Shown here piece by piece: positions 5,148 to 10,632 of a DNA stretch of 10,632 nt (position 1 is its first letter; every line of letters begins with the position of its first letter). The notes beneath the pieces were generated by a model. It saw nothing but the letters and a program-made list of their open reading frames with translations. It ran no database searches and had not been told where the DNA came from. A program made the translations under genes and the position numbers. The stretch is from Armatimonadota bacterium. Its GTDB lineage: Bacteria; Armatimonadota; Fimbriimonadia; Fimbriimonadales; ATM1. Location of the stretch: the NCBI GenBank assembly GCA_013816225.1, contig JACDEQ010000053.1, positions 1 through 10,632 on the forward strand, written 5' to 3'.

Positions 5148-5543
5148 ATGGCTCGAAAGGCAGTTACAACCAAAGGCAAGCAGAAGGTTTCGAAGGGCAT
5201 TCTCCACGCGATCGCCCATATCAAGTCATCGTTCAACAACACGATCGTCACGATTACGGACAAGGCCGGCAACGTGATCGTTTGGTCGAGCGCGGGGCAT
5301 GTCAATTTCAAAGGAAGCCGCAAGGGAACGCCGTTCGCTGCGCAGATGGCCGCCGAGGACTGCGCGCGCCGCGCCCAGGAGCACGGTGTGAAGCGCGTCG
5401 ACATCTGGGTCCGAGGGCCCGGCGGAGGCCGCGAAACCGCGATGCGCGCCCTGCAGGCGAGCGGTCTCGACGTCGTTTCCGTTCGCGATGTCACCCCTTT
5501 GCCGCACAATGGCTGCCGCCCGCCGAAGAGGAGAAGAGTCTAA
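5148..5543 (+). CDS. rpsK: 30S ribosomal protein S11
   Basis: A 131-residue protein of the 30S platform near the mRNA exit and E site. HIKSSFNNTIVTITD, FKGSRKGTPFAAQMAAE, GVKRVDIWVRGPGGGRE and the C-terminal TPLPHNGCRPPKRRRV identify it. The Asn-Gly in PHNGCR corresponds to the Asn that becomes isoaspartate in E. coli S11. One small departure is that the usual Gly before FKGSRK is Asn here (AGHVNFKGSRK). The ribosome-binding site AAGGGA (5138-5143) overlaps the rpsM stop codon, with only four bases to the ATG. Confidence 0.98.
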   Translation: MARKAVTTKGKQKVSKGILHAIAHIKSSFNNTIVTITDKAGNVIVWSSAGHVNFKGSRKGTPFAAQMAAEDCARRAQEHGVKRVDIWVRGPGGGRETAMRALQASGLDVVSVRDVTPLPHNGCRPPKRRRV

Positions 5544-5547
5544 CAGC

Positions 5548-6189
5548 ATGTCAGTGATTTGGGAAGCCAAGTGCCGCCTCTGCCGCCGCGCTGGCCAGAA
5601 GCTATTTTTGAAGGGCGATCGGTGTTATACGCGCAAGTGCCAAATCGAGCGCGAGAACCGCAATAAGCCGCCCGGACAGCACGGCGACAACGCCATGCGC
5701 GGCCGCCGCCTGACCGAGTTCGCCGAGCAGCTCCTCGAAAAGCAGAAGTTGAAGAGGATGTACCAGCTTCGCGAGAAGCAGTTTTCCGCCTACATGGACG
5801 AAGCCACGCGAAGGCGAGGTGTTACGGGCGAGAATATGCTCCAGCTTTTGGAGACACGGCTCGACAACGTCGTTTACCGCCTGGGCTGGGCTGCCGCGCG
5901 CGGTTTGGCTCGCCAGCTAGTCTCACACCGGTTCTTCACGGTGAACGGGAAGCGAGTGAATATTCCTAGCTACCAACTTCGTCCCGGCGACGTGGTGGCT
6001 TTGCACGAAAGCAAGCGTGAGAGCGCTTATATAAAGGAAACCCTTCAGCAGATGGGAGTTCGCTCGATTCCCGAATGGCTCGAACTAAACTCGGACTCTT
6101 TCGAAGGCAAAGTCCTTAGGCCGCCGACGAAGGGCGAGCTCAACCTGGAGATCAACGAACAATTGATCGTCGAGTTCTACACAAGATGA
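5548..6189 (+). CDS. rpsD: 30S ribosomal protein S4, zinc-binding (C+) form
   Basis: A 213-residue 16S-binding primary assembly protein. The N-terminus has four cysteines spaced as C9-X2-C12-X13-C26-X4-C31, as in zinc-containing S4 proteins such as that of Thermus. This is followed by NKPPGQHG, the helical domain, and an S4 RNA-binding domain: ETRLDNVVYRLGWAAARG, then ARQLVSHRFFTVNGKRVNIP. It ends in the expected LIVEFYTR. I chose ATG 5548 because family homology starts at once; the frame extends 60 bases upstream into rpsK without homology. AGGAG/GAAGAG at 5529-5538 lies within the rpsK end. The stop TGA overlaps the rpoA start as ATGA. S4 often acts as a translational repressor of this operon, but no such leader element was identified here. 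Confidence 0.98.
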   Translation: MSVIWEAKCRLCRRAGQKLFLKGDRCYTRKCQIERENRNKPPGQHGDNAMRGRRLTEFAEQLLEKQKLKRMYQLREKQFSAYMDEATRRRGVTGENMLQLLETRLDNVVYRLGWAAARGLARQLVSHRFFTVNGKRVNIPSYQLRPGDVVALHESKRESAYIKETLQQMGVRSIPEWLELNSDSFEGKVLRPPTKGELNLEINEQLIVEFYTR

Positions 6190-7187
6190 TGATGGCTCAG
6201 ATTCAAACACTCGAACTCACCGCAAATTACGGAAAATTCGTGCTCACGCCGCTCGAGCGCGGGTATGGCCAAACAATAGGCAACACGCTGCGACGCGTGC
6301 TGCTAAGCTCGATCCCCGGGGCCGCGATCACGGCCGTCCGCGTCGACAAGGTCTTACATGAATTCGCCGCGATCCCAGGCGTGAAGGAAGACATGAGCGA
6401 ACTCCTCTTGAACCTTCGCGATGTTGCGATTCGCGTTAACACCGAGCGGCCGCCCGAGGACGACAGCGAGCTCGTTATCGACATCAAGGGCAAGGGCCGC
6501 GTCACCGGTGCCGACATCGAAACGACCGACGAGATCGAGATCATCAACCCAGAAGTTTACATATGCACGATGAGCGAAGCAAAGACATCGCTCTACGTGG
6601 AGCTCTACGTGAGTTGGGGGACCGGATACGTTTTGCCCGAACGGCAAGAGCGGTACAAGGGTACGATCGGGATCATTCCGATGGGCTCGCAGTTCACGCC
6701 GGTCAAGAAGGTGAATTACACCGTCGAGCAGACACGCGTCGGACAGCGCACCGACTTCGAGAGGCTCACGCTCGAGGTCTGGACTACCGGAGCCGTTGCG
6801 CCCAATGTTGCCGTAACGCAAGCATCGCAGATTCTCGACAAGTACTTCCGCTTGTTCTTCGAACTCGGCGGTGGGGTCATGGATTTGGGCGTCGACGATG
6901 AGGGTGAGGAAGCTCCGGAATTGGCGGGCGTTCCCGACATCCGAGTCGAGGAAATGGATTTCAGCCAACGCACGTTCAATTGCCTTCGCCGCGCGAATCT
7001 GTCCACCTTGAAAGATATCGTGGTCCAGTCCGAAGCCGATCTTTTCGGTATCCGCGGCTTTGGCAAGAAGGCGCTCCAAGAGGTTCGTGACAAGCTGGCC
7101 GAGCGTGGACTCGCGCTCAAGCCCGGCAAGGCAGGCGCCCGAGTGGTCGAGTTCGACGACGACGAAGAAGAGGAAGACGAACAGTAA
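6186..7187 (+). CDS. rpoA: DNA-directed RNA polymerase subunit alpha
   Basis: A 333-residue alpha subunit. The N-terminal dimerisation and assembly domain carries ERGYGQTIGNTLRRVLLSSIPG (about 24-45) and HEFAAIPGVKEDMSELLLNL; the linker is acidic. The C-terminal domain starts near residue 260, with RTFNCLRRANLSTLKD and IRGFGKKALQEVRDKLAERGL. Arg262, Asn265 and Cys266 align with the UP-element contacts R265, N268 and C269 of E. coli, and the Lys of GKK is kept. The protein ends in an unusual acidic tail, VVEFDDDEEEEDEQ. Three consecutive ATG codons (6186, 6189, 6192) offer starts; 6186 forms an ATGA overlap with rpsD, suggesting coupled translation. Confidence 0.98.
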   Translation: MMMAQIQTLELTANYGKFVLTPLERGYGQTIGNTLRRVLLSSIPGAAITAVRVDKVLHEFAAIPGVKEDMSELLLNLRDVAIRVNTERPPEDDSELVIDIKGKGRVTGADIETTDEIEIINPEVYICTMSEAKTSLYVELYVSWGTGYVLPERQERYKGTIGIIPMGSQFTPVKKVNYTVEQTRVGQRTDFERLTLEVWTTGAVAPNVAVTQASQILDKYFRLFFELGGGVMDLGVDDEGEEAPELAGVPDIRVEEMDFSQRTFNCLRRANLSTLKDIVVQSEADLFGIRGFGKKALQEVRDKLAERGLALKPGKAGARVVEFDDDEEEEDEQ

Positions 7188-7618
7188 TGAGACATCGAGT
7201 CGACAGACGAAAGTTGGGTCTTCCCAGCGACCAGCGCAATGCGCTGCTTACGAATCTGACGCGGCAGCTAATCCGCCACGGCTACGTGCACACGACCGAG
7301 GGCAGAGCTAAGGAATTGCGCCGTGTGGTCGAGCCGCTGATTACTCTTGCAAAAGACGATACGCTCGCAGCTCGTCGAAGAGCGCGCCGGGTTTTGGTTG
7401 GACATGGTTCAAGCACACCCGCACGCAGGAAGCTAGCATTGACTCAGGAGGAACTGGCGGAGAGATGCCTGATCAACGGTGAAGACCTGGTGAAGCACCT
7501 GTTCGACAACGTCGCGCCGAAGTCGAAGGATCGGCCGGGCGGTTATACACGGATCACGCGAACCGGCCGGCGCCGGGGCGATGCCGCTCCGACGGTTGTT
7601 ATCGAATTGATTGACTAG
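7187..7618 (+). CDS. rplQ: 50S ribosomal protein L17
   Basis: A 143-residue large-subunit protein located near the peptide exit tunnel. MRHRVDRRKLGLPSDQRNAL, ALLTNLTRQLIRHGYVHTTE, RAKELRRVVEPLITLAK and the end PGGYTRITRTGRRRGDAAP-TVVIELID are diagnostic. It is somewhat longer than the minimal bacterial L17 (about 120) because of extra residues around GHGSSTPARRKLALTQEEL in the middle. The start shares the A of the rpoA TAA (TAATG), and the last eight bases overlap truA. Confidence 0.98.
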   Translation: MRHRVDRRKLGLPSDQRNALLTNLTRQLIRHGYVHTTEGRAKELRRVVEPLITLAKDDTLAARRRARRVLVGHGSSTPARRKLALTQEELAERCLINGEDLVKHLFDNVAPKSKDRPGGYTRITRTGRRRGDAAPTVVIELID

Positions 7619-8417
7619 TAAAAAGAGACGAATTCGGCTGCTGATCGAGTTCGACGGAACCGATTTTTGTGGCTGGGCAGAACAGCGCGGTCTAAGGACC
7701 GTGAAAGGAACCTTGAAAAGTTGCATTCGCCAGATCTGCGGCGAGGAAGTGGATCTAAGAGGCGCGAGCCGGACGGATTCCGGGGCGCACTCGAAGGGCT
7801 TCGTGGCCGACTTCGCGACCGCGAACCCCATGCCGCCCGAGAACTGGAAGCTCGCGATCAACCGGCAGGCCGGACCTGCGATAAGGATTCTAGAGGCGGC
7901 CGAGGTATCAAAGGACTTCCATTCGCGGTTCTTTGCTCGTTCGAGGGTTTATGAGTACCGTATCGTCGAGGCAGAGCACGTGGACCCGCGGCGAGCCAGA
8001 TTCGTTTATGAGACCTTTCGAAAGCTCGATGTGGAGAAGATGCGGAAAGCCGCAGCCGCCCTTGTCGGGCGTAACGATTTTCGAGCCTTCGGTGAAGAGC
8101 TGGAAGGGGTTGAGAACACGGTCCGGGACATAAAGGCGATTTCGGTTAGGCGAATGCGAGATGAAGTGAGAATTCGGATCGAGGCTACGGCCTTTATCCG
8201 CGGTATGGTGAGGCGGATTGCCGGAGGGCTCATGGAGGTGGGCTACGGAAGAAGGAGCCTGAAGGACTTCCAAGTCCTGCTCGATCGCGACGGACGGGAT
8301 TCGGTGAAGTGGCCCGTTGTTTTGCCGGCCAAGGGGCTGACGCTCTTGAAAGTGAATTATGGACGGCAGTTGAGAGACCTGCGAAAGACGAAAGATTTTG
8401 TGAACGGCGATGGATAG
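7611..8417 (+). CDS. truA: tRNA pseudouridine(38-40) synthase TruA
   Basis: A 268-residue enzyme that isomerises uridines 38, 39 and 40 in the tRNA anticodon arm. The start reads RIRLLIEFDGTDFCGW, and the catalytic Asp is D56 in SRTDSGAHSKG. Later landmarks are YEYRIVEAEHVDP, NDFRAFGEELEG, the IRGMVRRIAGGLMEVGYG block, and the C-terminal PAKGLTLLKVNY. Length and motif order are normal. The only available start near the homology is TTG at 7611, which overlaps rplQ by eight bases and lacks a ribosome-binding site, so translation probably depends on reinitiation by ribosomes leaving rplQ. Placement between rplQ and rplM is common in bacteria. Confidence 0.96.
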   Translation: MTSKKRRIRLLIEFDGTDFCGWAEQRGLRTVKGTLKSCIRQICGEEVDLRGASRTDSGAHSKGFVADFATANPMPPENWKLAINRQAGPAIRILEAAEVSKDFHSRFFARSRVYEYRIVEAEHVDPRRARFVYETFRKLDVEKMRKAAAALVGRNDFRAFGEELEGVENTVRDIKAISVRRMRDEVRIRIEATAFIRGMVRRIAGGLMEVGYGRRSLKDFQVLLDRDGRDSVKWPVVLPAKGLTLLKVNYGRQLRDLRKTKDFVNGDG

Positions 8418-8429
8418 AGGAATGAGAAA

Positions 8430-8870
8430 ATGAGCACCTACTCGGTGAAACCGGAAGACATACAGCGAAAATGGTATATCGTGGACGCCACGGGGCACCC
8501 CATCGGGCGCCTCGCTGGCGCGGTCGCGCAGGTCCTGCGGGGCAAGCACAAGCCGATGTTCGCCTACAACGCCGACGTGGGCGACCATGTGATCGTCATC
8601 AACGCAGGCAAGGCGAAGCTCACGGGTAAGAACAAGCAGGACGAGCTGGTGTATTGGCACACCGGATATCCAGGTGGCATCAAGAGCGTTTCGCGCGGCA
8701 AGCTAATGAAGACGCATCCTGAGCGGCTGATCGAGAAAGCTGTTTGGGGGATGCTTCCCAAGCACAAGTTGGGGCGCGCCACCTATGCGAAGCTCAAGGT
8801 TTACGCGGGCGAAGAACATCCGCACACGGCTCAAATGCCGGAATCCCTTAAGATCGGGAGAGACAAGTAA
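8430..8870 (+). CDS. rplM: 50S ribosomal protein L13
   Basis: A 146-residue early-assembly protein of the large subunit. The motifs KWYIVDATGHPIGRLA, LRGKHKPMFAYNADVGDHV, VINAGKAKLTGKN, YPGGIKSVSRGKLM and EKAVWGMLPKHKLGR are characteristic, followed by VYAGEEHPHTAQMP near the end. A good ribosome-binding site, AGAGG (8416-8420), overlaps the truA stop and lies nine bases before the ATG. The stop TAA shares its last A with the rpsI ATG, so the pair is translationally linked as in most bacteria. Confidence 0.98.
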   Translation: MSTYSVKPEDIQRKWYIVDATGHPIGRLAGAVAQVLRGKHKPMFAYNADVGDHVIVINAGKAKLTGKNKQDELVYWHTGYPGGIKSVSRGKLMKTHPERLIEKAVWGMLPKHKLGRATYAKLKVYAGEEHPHTAQMPESLKIGRDK

Positions 8871-9265
8871 TGGCAAAAGTCGACAGTTATTACGCAACGG
8901 GCCGGCGCAAGTGCGCGATCGCGCGAGTTTGGCTGACACCGGGCACCGGAGCGATCACGATCAACAAGCAGCCGATGGCCGCTTACTTGGGTCGGAAGGT
9001 CCTCGAAATGGTCGTCGAGAGCCCTCTGAAGCAAGTTGGGCTCGCCGGCAAAGTGGATATCGTGGCCGACACGGAAGGGGGCGGCATCGCAGGGCAGGCA
9101 GGCGCGGTGAAGCTCGGCATTGCCAGAGCGATCATCGAGATGGACTCGAACTTGCGCACTCCGCTTCGACGAAGCGGATACTTGACCCGCGACCCGCGTG
9201 TCAAAGAGCGGAAGAAGTACGGACGCAAGCGAGCGCGACGCGGCTTCCAGTTCGTGAAACGGTAA
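8870..9265 (+). CDS. rpsI: 30S ribosomal protein S9
   Basis: A 131-residue protein of the 30S head whose C-terminal tail reaches the P-site tRNA anticodon. YYATGRRKCAIARVWLTPG, the central GQAGAVKLGIARAI, RSGYLTRDPRVKERKKYGRK and the tail RARRGFQFVKR, with the invariant final Lys-Arg, identify it. The length is typical. It is the last gene of the operon, followed after 20 bases by an intrinsic terminator. Confidence 0.98.
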   Translation: MAKVDSYYATGRRKCAIARVWLTPGTGAITINKQPMAAYLGRKVLEMVVESPLKQVGLAGKVDIVADTEGGGIAGQAGAVKLGIARAIIEMDSNLRTPLRRSGYLTRDPRVKERKKYGRKRARRGFQFVKR

Positions 9266-9285
9266 CCGCTAAAAACGGTCAAAAT

Positions 9286-9323
9286 GAGGGCGAGCCTGAT
9301 TCTTTAGGCTCGTCCTCTTTCTT
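9286..9323 (+). terminator. Intrinsic terminator of the ribosomal protein operon
   Basis: GAGGGCGAGCCT (9286-9297) pairs with AGGCTCGTCCTC (9306-9317) over twelve pairs with one G-U, around the loop GATTCTTT, and is followed by TTTCTT. The A-run at 9281-9284 before the stem adds partial bidirectional character. It lies directly after rpsI, and its last base abuts the ATG of the MFS gene. Confidence 0.88.
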
Positions 9324-10556
9324 ATGCAGACTTCGGGGGCTGAAGCAACACCTGTCTGGCGGCGGCCGCCGATCTTCCGGCTCCTGCTGATTGCCCTTGC
9401 GGCGGAGCTCGGATTCGCGGTTCTGAACGTCTCGGTGATGCCCGTGTATCTCAAGCTCGACCGCGGGTTCTCGGGGACGGTCTTCACCACGGTGCTTGCC
9501 GCATTTCTTTTCAGCGAGGCGGTATTCAAGCCGTTCGCCGGGCATCTGGCGGACAAACATGGGCGAAGGATGTTCCTGATCCTTGCGCCGGCGCTTGTGG
9601 TGCTCACGCCCCTGCTGAGTTTGGCCGTCCCTTACGGCTGGGGACATGCAGAGGTGGTTTCATTCGTCGGGCTGCGCGTGATAGACGGGCTGGCCGCGGC
9701 GATGCTATGGCCCGCAATCTATGCCGCTGTTGGCGAAGCGGTAGGGCCCGAAGAGCGAACACAAGGCATGTCCCTCCTCAACGTGTGCTTTATGTTGGGA
9801 TTGGCGCTCGGGCCGCTGGTGGGCGGGGTGGTAAACGATTTGTTCGGTTCGCGCGTCCCCAGCTTCGTGCTGGCGTCGGCGCTTTTTTTGGCTACGGGTT
9901 TGGCTGCATTCCGGTTTGCGGCGAAGGATAGTAGAAAGGACCGCATCGCAGAGGGGCGCGGATTGGATGAGCATCGTCTCCAAGACCTGATTCAATGCGC
10001 CCGCAAGATTCCACTGGTGTTAGCGCTTGCGTTCGTGGTATTCCTTGCGGTCGGCCTCCTGCTCGGGGTCATCAAGCCGCTTGCATCGGAGCTTTACAGC
10101 CTCTCCGAAACTCAATTCGGGCTGATCTTGCTACCGGCCGCTGTTTCGATGGCGATCCTTGGAGTGCCGATCAGCAAATGGGGCGAACGTTTGGGGGGCC
10201 GCCGCGCGGTCCAACTCGGGCTGCTGCTGTGCGCGACCGGCATATGGCTCGTCGCGATCGGAGCGTGGTTTGATTTTGCGCGCAACCTCGCATTCGTCGC
10301 ATTTTCGGGGGCGTTGGTCGGCGTCGGCTTCTTGATGGCGATTCCGAGTTGGCAAGCTGCAATTGGGCATATCGACCCCAGGCGTGCCGGGTCGTATCTT
10401 GGCGCCGTAATGACCGCACAGGGCGTCGGCGCGATTGTAGGCGTTCCTATCGGCGGTTTGCTCTTCGATATCGGACACTTCTGGCCGATCATCGGATGCG
10501 CGTCGACGCTTAGTGCTTGTGTGCTCTTAGCCGCCATAGCGATCCCAAAACCCTGA
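9324..10556 (+). CDS. Major facilitator superfamily transporter, 12 TM
   Basis: A 410-residue inner-membrane transporter with twelve hydrophobic helices in two six-helix halves, separated by a charged loop at about residues 200-230. The MFS motif A is GHLADKHGRR (73-82) between TM2 and TM3, and a degenerate copy, SKWGERLGGRR, occupies the matching place in the second half. Other features are RVIDGLAAAMLWPA in TM4 and LNVCFMLGLALGPLVGG in TM5, the latter resembling the antiporter-type motif C region. The family suggests a drug- or metabolite-efflux type, but the substrate cannot be read from the sequence. The ATG at 9324 follows the terminator with no ribosome-binding site; no better in-frame start exists before TM1. 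It may be transcribed by read-through or from a promoter within rpsI. Confidence 0.9.
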   Translation: MQTSGAEATPVWRRPPIFRLLLIALAAELGFAVLNVSVMPVYLKLDRGFSGTVFTTVLAAFLFSEAVFKPFAGHLADKHGRRMFLILAPALVVLTPLLSLAVPYGWGHAEVVSFVGLRVIDGLAAAMLWPAIYAAVGEAVGPEERTQGMSLLNVCFMLGLALGPLVGGVVNDLFGSRVPSFVLASALFLATGLAAFRFAAKDSRKDRIAEGRGLDEHRLQDLIQCARKIPLVLALAFVVFLAVGLLLGVIKPLASELYSLSETQFGLILLPAAVSMAILGVPISKWGERLGGRRAVQLGLLLCATGIWLVAIGAWFDFARNLAFVAFSGALVGVGFLMAIPSWQAAIGHIDPRRAGSYLGAVMTAQGVGAIVGVPIGGLLFDIGHFWPIIGCASTLSACVLLAAIAIPKP

Positions 10557-10632
10557 GCCTGTCGTAGAGGAGATTATCGGTTAGAACCTGCAACTAAAGT
10601 GAGCATTTGGCGCCATGCGAGCGTAGTAGGTG

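Noticed and set aside
6354..7079. 241-codon minus-strand frame opposite rpoA
   Set aside because: It is antisense to an unmistakable rpoA and has no homology of its own.
10557..10632. Start of another gene in the last 76 bases
   Set aside because: The ATG at 10615 is followed by a stop after two codons, and no other frame shows a ribosome-binding site or homology before the window ends.

Overview
This is a chromosomal window from a GC-rich bacterium, built around the distal end of the S10/spc/alpha ribosomal protein supercluster. Gene order map-infA // rpmJ-rpsM-rpsK-rpsD-rpoA-rplQ-truA-rplM-rpsI is bacterial, and the proteins are ordinary bacterial orthologues. A secreted GHL10-type glycoside hydrolase beside the cluster and the overall protein style suggest a deep-branching lineage such as Armatimonadota (Fimbriimonadia-like). 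That placement is a low-confidence impression, not something the sequence proves.

Layout. Positions 1-191 hold the 3' end of map (methionine aminopeptidase), whose frame is broken by one missing base near position 21. infA (192-437) follows directly. Positions 438-867 are non-coding and rich in hairpins. Next is a KimA-like potassium importer of the APC superfamily (868-2789), also split by a single-base frameshift near 1378-1383. A convergent minus-strand gene (4443-3007) encodes an exported GHL10/DigH-like glycoside hydrolase. A divergent intergenic region with a promoter-like element leads into the main operon: rpmJ, rpsM, rpsK, rpsD, rpoA, rplQ, truA, rplM and rpsI (4625-9265). Its genes are tightly packed: rpsD/rpoA overlap by ATGA, rpoA/rplQ and rplM/rpsI share TAATG, and truA begins inside the end of rplQ. 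A good intrinsic terminator (9286-9323) closes the operon and touches the start codon of a 12-TM MFS transporter (9324-10556). The last 76 bases hold no gene I can see.

How it fits together. The operon encodes translation and transcription core parts: IF-1, S13, S11, S4, L36, L17, L13, S9, RNA polymerase alpha and tRNA pseudouridine synthase A. The unusual point is that infA and rpmJ, normally adjacent, are separated by about 4.2 kb carrying a K+ transporter and an envelope glycosidase. The transporter and the rpmJ operon are each preceded by a near-identical element, TTTGCGGTAT-N2-TCCGC, which looks like a shared promoter or operator. The 390-nt leader between infA and the transporter has several strong potential hairpins. 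Near its 3' end is a short resemblance to the last conserved segment of the ydaO/c-di-AMP riboswitch, notable because ydaO itself is kimA in Bacillus subtilis, but the rest of that riboswitch is not evident. I see no CRISPR array, insertion sequence, tRNA or rRNA gene. Apart from the leader and the shared element, I found no candidate for a wholly new system.
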